A DNA stretch of 64,000 nt from Phyllobacterium pellucidum (GTDB lineage Bacteria > Pseudomonadota > Alphaproteobacteria > Rhizobiales > Rhizobiaceae). Where the stretch lies: contig NZ_JABUMX010000003.1 of NCBI RefSeq assembly GCF_013327855.1, positions 434,001 to 498,000 on the forward strand. The letters are read 5' to 3'. The notes under the pieces were generated by a model. That model was not told the origin of the DNA, made no database searches, and was given only the letters and a program-made list of their open reading frames with translations. Position numbers and translations under genes: made by a program. Each line of letters begins with the position of its first letter. Position 1 is the stretch's first letter. Shown one piece after another: positions 48,389 to 57,568 of this stretch.

Positions 48389-48417
48389 TTGCAATTAGCC
48401 AGCGCTTGGGCCATATA
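48389..48417 (+). promoter_or_regulatory. Promoter of tRNA-Gly
   Basis: TTGCAA at 48389-48394 and CATATA at 48412-48417, 17 bases apart, are followed by GGCCCC. The first transcribed base would lie near 48424, about 24 bases before the tRNA. Confidence 0.72.
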
Positions 48418-48447
48418 GGCCCCGCTTCGCAAGACAGACTGGCGCAT

Positions 48448-48522
48448 GCGGGAGTAGCTCAGGGGTAGAGCACAACCTTGCCAAGGTTGGGGTCGTGGGT
48501 TCGAATCCCATTTCCCGCTCCA
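48448..48522 (+). tRNA. tRNA-Gly (anticodon GCC)
   Basis: 75 bases including an encoded CCA. Acceptor GCGGGAG pairs with TTCCCGC (a final G-T pair), the D arm is GCTCAGGGGTAGAGC, the anticodon arm is CAACC-TTGCCAA-GGTTG with GCC in the loop, and the T loop is GGTTCGAATCC. The U at position 73 is usual for glycine tRNA. No intron. Confidence 0.97.
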
Positions 48523-48664
48523 GTTGTCTCAATAATTTGAAGCACTTAAGCAAGGCGTCCTCCGGGGCGGCTTCTTGCTATTTGGCCCCGCCGATCCAAC
48601 GGTGATCGCCGCTTCATCCCACCGTGCATTGCAATCTCCAGCCAAAGCGGTAAATCCTAGGATC

Positions 48665-49714
48665 ATGGCACAGAAGAAAGCGCACGAGGTCGATTCGTTC
48701 CTGAGAAGGCTCGATCGAGCCTATCCCATCATTCTCATCTATGGGCCCGATAAGGGTCTCGTCAGCGAGCGCGCAGCCGCATTCATCAGGCTTACGGCCC
48801 TTCCACCGGATGACCCCTTTGCCGTAATCCGGCTCGATGCGGATGCGGTTCAGGCAGAGCCCGGAAAACTATCCGACGAAGCCAATACCATTTCCATGTT
48901 TGGCGGTGAGCGGCTGATCTGGGTGCGAAATGCCTCCGGCCAAAAGGGCCTCGCCGATGCAGTCGCTCATCTCGCAAAAAACCCTCCGCAAGCGACCTTC
49001 ATTCTCATCGAAGCCGGCGACCTGAAGAAGGGCGCCGGCCTGCGTGGCATCGTCGAACAAAGCGCCAGCGCCATGGCCTTGCCCTGTTACAGCGACGATG
49101 CGCGCAGCATCGATGCGACGATTGATGAGATGATGACGCGCTATGGACTGCAGATCAGCCTCGATGCCCGTAACCTCCTCAAGGAGAGCCTGGGCGGCGA
49201 CCGGCTGGCGACGCGTGGTGAACTTGAAAAAATCTGCCTCTATGCGCACGGGGGCGAGCGCATCACCATAGATGACGTGCGGGACATCATTGGCGATGTC
49301 AGCGCCGTCTCCCATGAAGCGATTATCGACGCTATCATGGTGGGCAATCTTGCCGATTTTACCCACGCCTTTGACCGGGTAATTGGCACGGGCTCATCAA
49401 GCTTTCTCATCCTGAGCACCGCGATTCGCCAGTTTCAGTCGTTACAAACGTTACGTTACGGCATGGAAACGGAGGGCAAAAATGCGGGATCGGCCGTTGC
49501 GACGGCCAAGCCGCCCGTATTTTTTGCGCGCAAAAAGCTCGTGGAGACGGCATTGCAGCGTTGGTCAACCCTGACGTGTGCCCGCGCCATCGAGCGCTTG
49601 CAGAAAACCGTTCTCGAAAGTCGGCGCAATGCGGATCTGGCTGTGCCAATTATCCGCCAGTCGCTCATTGCGCTGGCGGCGGAAGCGGCGCGGGCCGGAC
49701 GGCCCGGCCGTTAA
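48665..49714 (+). CDS. holA: DNA polymerase III delta subunit
   Basis: Delta subunit of the clamp loader, which opens the sliding clamp at the replication fork. The 349-aa product starts MAQKKAHEVDSFLRRLD and has the HolA pattern IILIYGPDKGLVSERAAAF, GGERLIWVRNAS and the C-terminal helical collar region. The ATG at 48665 matches family length; a longer reading from 48575 is not supported. It lies downstream of tRNA-Gly and converges with parB. In related genomes leuS and lptE often precede holA; neither is present here. Confidence 0.93.
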   Translation: MAQKKAHEVDSFLRRLDRAYPIILIYGPDKGLVSERAAAFIRLTALPPDDPFAVIRLDADAVQAEPGKLSDEANTISMFGGERLIWVRNASGQKGLADAVAHLAKNPPQATFILIEAGDLKKGAGLRGIVEQSASAMALPCYSDDARSIDATIDEMMTRYGLQISLDARNLLKESLGGDRLATRGELEKICLYAHGGERITIDDVRDIIGDVSAVSHEAIIDAIMVGNLADFTHAFDRVIGTGSSSFLILSTAIRQFQSLQTLRYGMETEGKNAGSAVATAKPPVFFARKKLVETALQRWSTLTCARAIERLQKTVLESRRNADLAVPIIRQSLIALAAEAARAGRPGR

Positions 49715-49732
49715 CGGGATTTCGCTCGGAAA

Positions 49733-50617
49733 TCAGCTTTGCAGGCGCCGGCAAACCTCATCGAGTTGCTCCAGCGTCGTGTAATGAATGCGCACGTCGC
49801 CGCCCTTGTTCTGATGATTTACCGTCACGCGCATGCCGGTCACATCGGAAAGCAGCTTTTCCAAAGCCCGTGTATCGGCGTCCTTTTCGCTGTCGCGCTC
49901 GGCCCTCGGCTTCGGTGTCGGCGACTCGCCGCCGCTTTGCGCCAAGGCCTCGGCCTGGCGTACTGACAGCCCATCGCGCACGATCTTGTCCGCTAGTGCG
50001 CCGGGATTCTCGGCAGTAATGAGCGTACGTGCGTGGCCGGCAGAGAGCGCGCCATTGGTGATCATGTCGCGTACCGGCTCCGGCAATTTCAATAGGCGCA
50101 GCGTATTGGCGACATGGCTGCGGCTCTTGCCGATCACTTGCGCAAGATCAGCTTGGGTATACTCGTGATCGTCTATAAGCTGTTGATATCCCATGCCTTC
50201 TTCGATCGGATTGAGATCGGCGCGCTGGACGTTCTCGATGATTGCAAGCTCGAGCGCAACGCGATCATTAACCTCGCGAATGATTACAGGGATCGATGCC
50301 ACGCCGGCGCGCTGGGCCGCGCGCCAGCGGCGTTCTCCGGCAATGAGTTCATAGTGATCCGGCGAACCGCTGACGGGACGCACGACAACCGGCTGGACGA
50401 TGCCGTGTTTGCGGATCGACTGTGTGAGATCCTCAAGATCGCCTTCCGTGAAAAGCCGGCGCGGATTGCGTGGGTTGCGCGTAATGAATTCGATCGGAAT
50501 GTTTCGGTCCTGAGGCGCCACCGGATGCGATGCGCTTTCCTCGGGAACGCGGTCCATTTCGCCGATAAGCGCCGCAAGTCCACGGCCAAGGCGCTTTTTC
50601 GAGAGATCTTCATTCAT
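49733..50617 (-). CDS. parB: Chromosome-partitioning protein ParB
   Basis: CTP-dependent DNA clamp that loads at parS and spreads. The 294-aa product has the N-terminal ParA-activating segment KKRLGRGLAALIGEMDR, the CTPase motif region GERRWRAAQRAG, AIIENVQRADLNPIEEG, and the helix-turn-helix YTQADLAQVIGKSRSHVANT with its C-terminal dimer domain. The ATG at 50617 is chosen over an in-frame TTG at 50626. parA is directly upstream on the same strand. Confidence 0.96.
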   Translation of the reverse strand: MNEDLSKKRLGRGLAALIGEMDRVPEESASHPVAPQDRNIPIEFITRNPRNPRRLFTEGDLEDLTQSIRKHGIVQPVVVRPVSGSPDHYELIAGERRWRAAQRAGVASIPVIIREVNDRVALELAIIENVQRADLNPIEEGMGYQQLIDDHEYTQADLAQVIGKSRSHVANTLRLLKLPEPVRDMITNGALSAGHARTLITAENPGALADKIVRDGLSVRQAEALAQSGGESPTPKPRAERDSEKDADTRALEKLLSDVTGMRVTVNHQNKGGDVRIHYTTLEQLDEVCRRLQS

Positions 50618-50658
50618 GGTCGTCAACTTTCATAATCATTTCGTCTTCGAATCGATAT

Positions 50659-51453
50659 TCAGGCCGCGCGCAGATGGCGTTCGCGCTGGATGACTTCCGA
50701 TGCAAGCTGAAGGTAGGCCTGGCTGCCAGCACATTTCAAATCATATAGAATCGCCGGGATACCGTAAGAGGGCGCCTCGGAAACGCGAACATTACGAGGA
50801 ATTACGGTCCGATATACCTTGTCCCCCATGAATGAGCGCACATCGTCAACCACCTGAGTCGCCAGATTATTGCGGCCGTCATACATGGTGAGGACAATGC
50901 CCTGGATATTCAGCTGCGGGTTAAGCGAAGCACGAACCTGGCTGACGGTTTCCAGCAGCTGGCTGAGCCCTTCAAGCGCGAAGAATTCACACTGCAAAGG
51001 CACCAAGACCGAGTCTGCAACCGCCATGGCGTTCATCGTCAATAGATTCAGGGAAGGCGGACAATCGATCAATATATAGGAATATGGCGAGGCGGCCGGG
51101 TTGCCACGGAAGGCCCTGCGCAATCGCGTGGCCCGGTCCGCAGCGTTGGCGATTTCCATTTCGACACCAAGGAGGTCGAGTGTCGATGGAATCAAAGACA
51201 AATTCGGAACTGCTGTCACAACCGCAGCGTCCTCCACCGATGCAGTCTGCATAAGTACATCATACGAGGAAACGTCGCGATTTTTGCGATCGATACCAAG
51301 CCCGGTGCTAGCATTGCCCTGTGGATCAAGATCGACGACCAGGACGTTCTCGCCAATAGCTGCCAAGGCCGTTGCCAGATTGATTGCGGTGGTTGTCTTG
51401 CCAACCCCGCCTTTCTGATTGGCTATGGTAATGATGCGAGTCTGACTGTTCAT
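50659..51453 (-). CDS. parA: Chromosome-partitioning ATPase ParA
   Basis: Deviant Walker A ATPase that moves ParB-parS complexes. The 264-aa product shows ITIANQKGGVGKTTTAINLA, VVDLDPQGNASTGLG and YILIDCPPSLNLLT in the right order. The ATG at 51453 follows GGAAG; an adjacent GTG at 51456 is in frame. The rsmG stop lies 54 bases upstream. The mnmE-mnmG-rsmG-parA-parB order is the usual bacterial origin-proximal arrangement. Confidence 0.97.
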   Translation of the reverse strand: MNSQTRIITIANQKGGVGKTTTAINLATALAAIGENVLVVDLDPQGNASTGLGIDRKNRDVSSYDVLMQTASVEDAAVVTAVPNLSLIPSTLDLLGVEMEIANAADRATRLRRAFRGNPAASPYSYILIDCPPSLNLLTMNAMAVADSVLVPLQCEFFALEGLSQLLETVSQVRASLNPQLNIQGIVLTMYDGRNNLATQVVDDVRSFMGDKVYRTVIPRNVRVSEAPSYGIPAILYDLKCAGSQAYLQLASEVIQRERHLRAA

Positions 51454-51507
51454 CACTATCTTCCTGAGCAGAAACCGTATTCCAGAGGCGGACGAATCGC
51501 GCGCGTG

Positions 51508-52152
51508 TTAGACGCGAGGTTCGGTTGGGCGCAGATTGCTGACCTGCAAGATTACCGAATCTTTGTCGACCGCACTTCGGTGTTCTACCAGATCGAAGAC
51601 CCAATCGTCACGGGTTTCCGCGATTTCGCGCCGGTAATCCCGCCCTTTTTGAAAAAGCGCTGTCGCTCCGCCTCTGAGCCAGGGGCCGGCTAGAACGAAA
51701 AGGTCGCTTAAAGATGCAAGCGCACGAGCCGTCACAATATCCGGCGTCGCGATCCTGCTCCATACATTGTCTATCCGCGCCGCGTGAACGATCCCGGGTG
51801 CCTTGAACTGCCCGATCGCGGTCCGCAAGAACGCCGCCTTCTTGCCGTTGCTCTCAACCAGGTCAATTTTTCCGCCATGGCATTCGTTAAGAAGAATTGC
51901 GATTACGACGCCCGGGAAGCCTCCGCCCGACCCCAGATCCAGCCACGTCTTTGCATTAGGCGCGAGATTGAATAGTTGCGCGCTATCGACAATGTGACGA
52001 TCCCACAGCTGATCAAGCGTAGATGGGGAGGCGAGATTGATCGCCTTTGACCATTTGCGGAATAGGTCTTCAAACCCGATAAGATTATCCACTGTTTCAC
52101 GTGAAACAGTGGATAACACTTTTTTTAGACTTGCTTCGCGCTGATCACTCAC
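51508..52152 (-). CDS. rsmG: 16S rRNA (guanine-527-N7)-methyltransferase RsmG
   Basis: Methylates G527 of 16S rRNA (formerly GidB). The 214-aa product has the SAM-binding block [20 protein letters not shown] and a typical N-terminal helix region including [11 protein letters not shown]. The VSRET residues are encoded by a parS site, a coding overlap seen in rsmG genes of many bacteria. The start is GTG at 52152, overlapping the mnmG stop. Confidence 0.95.
   Translation of the reverse strand: MSDQREASLKKVLSTVSRETVDNLIGFEDLFRKWSKAINLASPSTLDQLWDRHIVDSAQLFNLAPNAKTWLDLGSGGGFPGVVIAILLNECHGGKIDLVESNGKKAAFLRTAIGQFKAPGIVHAARIDNVWSRIATPDIVTARALASLSDLFVLAGPWLRGGATALFQKGRDYRREIAETRDDWVFDLVEHRSAVDKDSVILQVSNLRPTEPRV
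52085..52116. other. parS: parS site within a 32-bp perfect palindrome
   Basis: The 16-base parS TGTTTCACGTGAAACA at 52093-52108 matches the consensus exactly. Perfect symmetry continues on both sides, so 52085-52116 is a 32-bp palindrome whose arms begin TTATCCAC, one base short of a DnaA box. It lies in codons about 13-23 of rsmG. Confidence 0.95.
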
Positions 52153-54020
52153 GCGACGTCTCGAGTGCCTGTTGTCACCTTGCGTATCTGGGTAATAATC
52201 AAGGCGAGGGCAGCCGGTGTCATCCCGTCAATGCGCTGGGCTTCCGCGATCGACCGAGGCTGTCGCTGTTTCAGCTTTTGCTTCAACTCGTTCGAAAGTC
52301 CCGAAGTCGTTGCAAAGTCAACCGACGCAGGAATCACGAGAGCTTCCTCTCGCTCCATTGCCGCGACGTCGGCCTTCTGGCGGTCGAGATAGACAGCGTA
52401 CTGCGCTTCGATTTCCAGCGCTTCGGCAATGCGCGGATTGAGTTCACCAAGTTCGGGCCAAATCCGCTTGATCCGACCAAGATCAATATCCGGAAAGGCC
52501 AACAGCTCGTAGGCCGACCGGCGAATGCCATCACGGTTGAGATGCAGATCATGAGCAGCGGCGGCGTTCGGTGTAATACTGAGGCTCTGCGCAAGTTCAC
52601 GCGCCGCATCGAGGTCGCGGGTCCGTGCTGCAAAGCGCGCACGACGCGCAGCACCGAGAATGCCCAGCTTCTCGGCCACCGGCGTCAAGCGTTCGTCGGC
52701 ATTGTCAGCACGAAGCGACAGCCGGAATTCTGCACGGGAGGTAAACATTCGATAGGGTTCGCTCACACCGCGGGAAGTCAGATCATCGACCATCACACCA
52801 ATATAAGCTTCTGTCCGCTGCATAATAACCGGGTCACCAGCCCCTGCCAAGCGAGCCGCATTTAATCCAGCCAGCAGACCTTGAGCGGCAGCTTCTTCGT
52901 AACCCGTAGTCCCATTGATCTGCCCTGCCAGAAACAGGCCGCCGATGCGCCGCGTCTGTAAAGCCCGGTCAAGTTCGCGTGGATCGATAAAATCATATTC
53001 GATCGCATAACCAGGCTGCAACATTGTAGCGTGCTCAAGTCCTGGGATCGTCTTCAAAAGATCGACCTGTACGGCTTCCGGTAGCGACGTCGAAATACCG
53101 TTTGGATAGACCGTCTGGTCGTCGAGACCTTCGGGCTCCAGGAAAATCTGATGCCCGTCACGGTCGCCGAATTTGACGATTTTGTCTTCGACCGATGGAC
53201 AATAGCGCGGACCAATCCCTTCGAACGAACCTGAGTACATCGCCGAGCGATGCAGATTCGCCCGGATGATGTCGTGGGTCCTGAGCGTCGTACGGGTAAT
53301 GCCACAATCAATCTGCGGGTTATTGATGGCATCCGTCATCAGCGAGAAGGGCAGGGGCTCTTCATCCGCCGACTGGACATCCAGTCCGTCCCAGTCAATG
53401 GTTCTACCGTCCAATCGTGGTGGGGTGCCCGTCTTAAGCCGACCCAGCGCAAACTCGTGACGCATGAGCGTATCGGAGAGTCCCAGAGCCGGCGCTTCGC
53501 CCATTCGGCCCGCCGGTATCTTCTTCTCACCGATGTGGATGAGACCGCGAAGAAAAGTTCCAGTCGTCAGCACGACGGCGCCGCAAGAGAGCACGCGCCC
53601 GTCCATGAGTTGAACACTGCTGACTTTACCGTCAGCGATAATCAGGTCATTGGCTCCGCCCTCGACCACGTCCAGATTTAGCTGCTCTGCGATAGCTTGC
53701 TGCATTGCCAGCCGGTAGAGCTTGCGGTCGGCCTGCGTTCTCGGCCCGCGCACCGCGGGGCCCTTGCGGCGGTTGAGCAATCTGAACTGAATACCCGCAG
53801 CATCCGCCACACGCCCCATCAAGCCATCAAGAGCATCGATCTCTCGGACGAGGTGGCCCTTACCCAAGCCGCCGATGGCGGGATTGCAGGACATAACTCC
53901 AATTGTATCCGCGCGATGTGTTACCAGCGCGGTTTTCGCGCCAAAGCGCGCGGAGGCTGCCGCAGCCTCGCAGCCAGCGTGGCCACCACCGATGACGATG
54001 ACATCATAGACGTCTTGCAC
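52149..54020 (-). CDS. mnmG: tRNA uridine-5-carboxymethylaminomethyl modification enzyme MnmG
   Basis: FAD-dependent partner of MnmE that modifies U34 of tRNAs for Lys, Glu, Gln, Leu and Arg. The 623-aa product has the FAD motif [40 protein letters not shown], and [19 protein letters not shown]. The GTG start at 54020 fits the family N-terminus ([12 protein letters not shown]). It overlaps rsmG by four bases (GTGA). Between mnmG and mnmE lie two parS sites. Confidence 0.97.
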   Translation of the reverse strand: MQDVYDVIVIGGGHAGCEAAAASARFGAKTALVTHRADTIGVMSCNPAIGGLGKGHLVREIDALDGLMGRVADAAGIQFRLLNRRKGPAVRGPRTQADRKLYRLAMQQAIAEQLNLDVVEGGANDLIIADGKVSSVQLMDGRVLSCGAVVLTTGTFLRGLIHIGEKKIPAGRMGEAPALGLSDTLMRHEFALGRLKTGTPPRLDGRTIDWDGLDVQSADEEPLPFSLMTDAINNPQIDCGITRTTLRTHDIIRANLHRSAMYSGSFEGIGPRYCPSVEDKIVKFGDRDGHQIFLEPEGLDDQTVYPNGISTSLPEAVQVDLLKTIPGLEHATMLQPGYAIEYDFIDPRELDRALQTRRIGGLFLAGQINGTTGYEEAAAQGLLAGLNAARLAGAGDPVIMQRTEAYIGVMVDDLTSRGVSEPYRMFTSRAEFRLSLRADNADERLTPVAEKLGILGAARRARFAARTRDLDAARELAQSLSITPNAAAAHDLHLNRDGIRRSAYELLAFPDIDLGRIKRIWPELGELNPRIAEALEIEAQYAVYLDRQKADVAAMEREEALVIPASVDFATTSGLSNELKQKLKQRQPRSIAEAQRIDGMTPAALALIITQIRKVTTGTRDVA

Positions 54021-54100
54021 GATACATTGCTTTCAGAGATTCGAATCCTTGCCTTGATGGGCAAAACTCAACGTGGAGTCAAGTATGGGCCGCTATACAA

Positions 54101-54116
54101 TGTTTCACGTGAAACA
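54101..54116. other. parS: parS site
   Basis: A perfect 16-base match, TGTTTCACGTGAAACA, in the gap between mnmE and mnmG. It is a ParB loading site about 6.5 kb from the proposed origin. Confidence 0.95.
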
Positions 54117-54146
54117 TCAGTATTTCGAAAAGCTCGTTTGACTCGA

Positions 54147-54162
54147 TGTTTCACGTGAATCA
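54147..54162. other. parS: parS-like site overlapping the mnmE stop codon
   Basis: TGTTTCACGTGAATCA differs from the consensus at one base (position 14). Its last three bases form the mnmE stop codon on the minus strand. It is 46 bases from the perfect copy at 54101. Confidence 0.82.
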
Positions 54163-55500
54163 TTTGCCGATGCAGAACTGCGAGAAGACGACATCAAGTA
54201 TATCCTCAACATCGACATGGCCCGTAATTCGTCCCAGCGCGAAGGAAGCGCGTCGCAAGAACTCGGCCCGCACTTCGAGAGGCGCATTGTCTTGTCTGAC
54301 GGCCATTTCAAGTTCGTGGCTCGTTACCGCCAGAAGCTCGAGATGACGGCGGCGCGTCGGTAATGGATCACTCAAATTGCCCGCAGCCTCGGCGGCGCGT
54401 TTAGCGAAGATCGCGAGCAACGCTTCAAGTCCATCATTGTCTCGTACGGAAATCACCAGATCGCAGTCATCTCGTTTATAGGCCGGGTTCAGGTCGAACT
54501 TGGTGCCAACGCGCAGCACGGCCGCGTTATCGACATCTCCCGGGAAGTCGGCGGCAGCATTGGAAAGATCGACCAGCGCGACCACCAGGTCGGCGGCCGC
54601 GGCGCGTTCTCGTGCACGATTAATTCCGATGCGTTCGACTTTTCCCTCCGTGTCACGCAAGCCTGCCGTGTCCGTCACGAGGACCGGAAGGCCTCCGAGG
54701 TCAAGTTTGATCTCAATTAAGTCGCGTGTTGTTCCAGGCTCGTCGGAGACGATGGCGACATCGCTTCCCGCAAGCGCATTGAGCAGACTTGACTTACCTG
54801 CGTTGGGCTCTCCTACTATGACCACACGGAAGCCGTCGCGAACAAGAACACCTCGCTTGCCGTCCGCCACGTGCTTGCTAATCCGTTGGCCGAGTTCGCT
54901 AAGATCGGTCCACACCTGATCCGAGACTGAGCCCGGCACATCCGCCTCGTCGGCAAAGTCGAGTTCTGCTTCGATAAGCGCGCGCGCGCGAATGAGTTCC
55001 TGGCGCCAACCCGAATAGAGCGACGCTTGCGCTCCCGAGGCAATGTGCAAGGCGAGCCTCCGCTGCCCCTCGGTCTCGGCAGCAATGAGGTCCGCAAGCC
55101 CCTCGGCGACCGTCAGGTCGAATTTGCCGTTTTCATAGGCGCGCTTAGTAAACTCGCCGGCCTCCGCCATCCGACAACCCTCGAAGGAATACATGCAGGT
55201 AATCATTGCGTCGGCGACCGCCTTGCCGCCGTGCAGGTGAAATTCTCCACACTCTTCACCGGTAAAACTGCTTGGAGCCGGAAAATAGATAACAAGGCCT
55301 CTGTCGATAGGATTACCGTCACAATCGACAAACGTTCTCAGCGCAGCCACGCGTGGCGCTGGCAACTTACCACAGATTGTTTCGATAACGAATCGAGTCT
55401 TTGGGCCAGACAGACGGATGATCGCGACGCCGGCAGGCAGTCTGCCACTTGAGAGTGCGAATATAGTCTCGCCCGAGACACTCTGTTTCATTTTCATCAT
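54160..55500 (-). CDS. mnmE: tRNA modification GTPase MnmE
   Basis: GTPase that works with MnmG on U34. The product is 446 aa from the ATG at 55500. It has the folate-binding N-terminal domain (TIFALSSGRLPAGVAIIRLSG in the first 35 residues), the G domain with GEPNAGKSSLLNAL, DTAGLRDT and TKFD (T variant of the G4 motif), and the C-terminal CIGK required for catalysis. Adjacent in-frame ATGs at 55497 and 55491 cannot be excluded. Its 3' end overlaps a parS-like site. Confidence 0.94.
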   Translation of the reverse strand: MMKMKQSVSGETIFALSSGRLPAGVAIIRLSGPKTRFVIETICGKLPAPRVAALRTFVDCDGNPIDRGLVIYFPAPSSFTGEECGEFHLHGGKAVADAMITCMYSFEGCRMAEAGEFTKRAYENGKFDLTVAEGLADLIAAETEGQRRLALHIASGAQASLYSGWRQELIRARALIEAELDFADEADVPGSVSDQVWTDLSELGQRISKHVADGKRGVLVRDGFRVVIVGEPNAGKSSLLNALAGSDVAIVSDEPGTTRDLIEIKLDLGGLPVLVTDTAGLRDTEGKVERIGINRARERAAAADLVVALVDLSNAAADFPGDVDNAAVLRVGTKFDLNPAYKRDDCDLVISVRDNDGLEALLAIFAKRAAEAAGNLSDPLPTRRRHLELLAVTSHELEMAVRQDNAPLEVRAEFLRRASFALGRITGHVDVEDILDVVFSQFCIGK

Positions 55501-55559
55501 CCGTACTAGAATAGTCCTCAATAGCCAATCAAGGCTTCTTCGAAAAGGCTGCAGCGAAG

Positions 55560-57566
55560 ATGACTGAGCGACGAAACCTGCTTGGCCAGGAATCAAGCCC
55601 CTACCTGCGTCAGCATGCCACCAATCCGGTCCATTGGCGGGCGTGGGGTCCTGCTGCGCTCGCCGAGGCACAGGATGTGCAAAAGCCGATCCTGCTGTCT
55701 GTGGGTTATGCCGCTTGCCACTGGTGCCACGTTATGGCGCACGAGTGTTTCGAAGACACCGAGGTGGCGACTCTGATGAACGAGCTTTTTGTCAACGTCA
55801 AGGTCGACCGCGAGGAGCGACCCGACATCGACCAAATCTATATGGCCGCGCTCGGCGCTATGGGCGAACAGGGCGGGTGGCCCCTGACGATGTTTCTAAC
55901 GCCGGAAGCAAAGCCTTTCTGGGGCGGCACCTATTTTCCGAAGCATTCACGCTATGGCAAGCCCGGCTTTCTCGATGTCCTGCGCCTGATCAGCAAGGTG
56001 TGGCATGAAGACAGGATTCGCGTCGAACAAAACGTTCAGGCTCTAGTGAATCATGTCAGCAGTCGCCTTGATGCGCGTGCGGAGCCGTCAAAACTTGATG
56101 CAGCACTCTTTGATCAATTCGCCAACAATGTCTTCGAAATGATGGACCTCGAGAAAGGCGGCATTGCCGGTGCGCCCAAGTTTCCGAGTGCGCCGTTCAT
56201 GGATGCTTTATGGCTGTCCTGGCTGCGTACGAGTGCGAAGACCCATCGCGACGCCTTTTTGACCAGCCTGCATATGATGCTGCAGGGAGGAATCTACGAT
56301 CACCTAGGGGGAGGACTGTCGCGTTACTCGGTGGACGAGAACTGGCTCGTGCCGCATTTCGAAAAGATGCTTTACGACAATGCACAGATGATCCGCCATG
56401 CCACTTGGGCATATGCGGCGACGGGCGAAGAATTGTTTCGTCAACGAATCGAAGAGACAGTGGCGTGGCTGGAACGAGAAATGCGAATCGATGGCAGGTT
56501 CGCTTCAAGCCTCGATGCAGATAGCCAAGGCGAAGAAGGCCGCTTCTACGTATGGTCGAGCCAAGAGATCCCGGACGACGCGGATTTTGAGACCCTCCGC
56601 AAGGTCTACGATGTGAACGAAGGCGGTAACTGGGAGGGTAAAAATATCCTGAACAGATTGCGAACGCCTCGATTGGGCAGCGCCCAAGAAGAGGCAGATC
56701 TCGCTCGCCAACGGCGCAAGCTTTTTAAGTTACGCGAGGCAAGACCGCGGCCCGGACGGGACAACAAGGCACTGACCGACTGGAATGGTCTTGCTATTCG
56801 CGCTCTTGCCGAAGCTTCGGTGGTATTTGATCGCCCGGATTGGCTGGCTCTTGCGATTGAAACCTATCGTTCCGTTGCCGAATCGATGGTCGAGGATCGT
56901 CTTCCTCACTCAGTCTTGGGAAATTCGCGCCAATTTCCGGGATTGTCGTCCGACTATGGTGCCATGATGAATGCCGCGCTGTCATTGTATCAGGTAACGC
57001 ATGAGCACCGCTATATCGCCGACGCTCGCCGCTGGCTTGCTGCGCTTGATAATTGGTATCAAGCTCCGGACGGCGGATATGCCCTGACCGCTTCCGATAG
57101 TGGCGACGTTATCATCCGCGTACGCGGGGACCAGGATGAGGCCATACCAAGCGCGACTGGCCAGATCATAGAGGCCATGGCGCGTCTTGCCACGCTATCC
57201 AACGACGACCAGCTGCGCGAACGAACGGAGCGGATGACGGAAGGTGCAATCGGCCGTGTGCTGCAGCAGCGTTTCGGCCAGGCCGGGGTTCTCAACAGCG
57301 CCAGCCTGCTGCTCGAGCCTATGAAACTCACCATTGTGACGCCAACCCTCGATCATCCACTGGTGGAGATTGCACGGCGCTCCCCTGATCCGCGGCGCAG
57401 CGATATCTGGATTGAATTCACCGACGGCAAGAAGGTCGAACTCATACCCGGTGGCGGCGACGTCACAATAGAAAAACCCGCGGCCTATCTTTGCCGCGGG
57501 TTTGTATGCCTTGCACCTGTAACCTCTGCCGAGGCGCTGTCTGCACTGCTTCGACCGGGCAGCTAG
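55560..57566 (+). CDS. yyaL: YyaL-type thioredoxin-domain protein (DUF255)
   Basis: A 668-aa protein of the YyaL/SSP411 family: an N-terminal thioredoxin-like domain with GYAACHWCHVMAHECFED (CxxC at about residues 52-55) and a large six-hairpin glycosidase-like domain (EGGNWEGKNIL, TDWNGLAIRALAE, GLSSDYGAMMNAAL). The function is unclear; the N-domain may be a reductase, and the barrel may bind sugars. It lies on the plus strand between mnmE and rho, breaking the usual tight rho-mnmE neighbourhood. Near its 3' end, codons about 639-648 form the rho terminator. Confidence 0.9.
   Translation: MTERRNLLGQESSPYLRQHATNPVHWRAWGPAALAEAQDVQKPILLSVGYAACHWCHVMAHECFEDTEVATLMNELFVNVKVDREERPDIDQIYMAALGAMGEQGGWPLTMFLTPEAKPFWGGTYFPKHSRYGKPGFLDVLRLISKVWHEDRIRVEQNVQALVNHVSSRLDARAEPSKLDAALFDQFANNVFEMMDLEKGGIAGAPKFPSAPFMDALWLSWLRTSAKTHRDAFLTSLHMMLQGGIYDHLGGGLSRYSVDENWLVPHFEKMLYDNAQMIRHATWAYAATGEELFRQRIEETVAWLEREMRIDGRFASSLDADSQGEEGRFYVWSSQEIPDDADFETLRKVYDVNEGGNWEGKNILNRLRTPRLGSAQEEADLARQRRKLFKLREARPRPGRDNKALTDWNGLAIRALAEASVVFDRPDWLALAIETYRSVAESMVEDRLPHSVLGNSRQFPGLSSDYGAMMNAALSLYQVTHEHRYIADARRWLAALDNWYQAPDGGYALTASDSGDVIIRVRGDQDEAIPSATGQIIEAMARLATLSNDDQLRERTERMTEGAIGRVLQQRFGQAGVLNSASLLLEPMKLTIVTPTLDHPLVEIARRSPDPRRSDIWIEFTDGKKVELIPGGGDVTIEKPAAYLCRGFVCLAPVTSAEALSALLRPGS
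57474..57503 (-). terminator. Intrinsic terminator of rho, inside yyaL
   Basis: AAACCCGCGGC (57474-57484) pairs perfectly over 11 bp with GCCGCGGGTTT (57493-57503). On the minus strand the stem ends in five T. It is 66-95 bases beyond the rho stop and sits entirely within the yyaL coding sequence. Confidence 0.85.
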
Positions 57567-57568
57567 GT

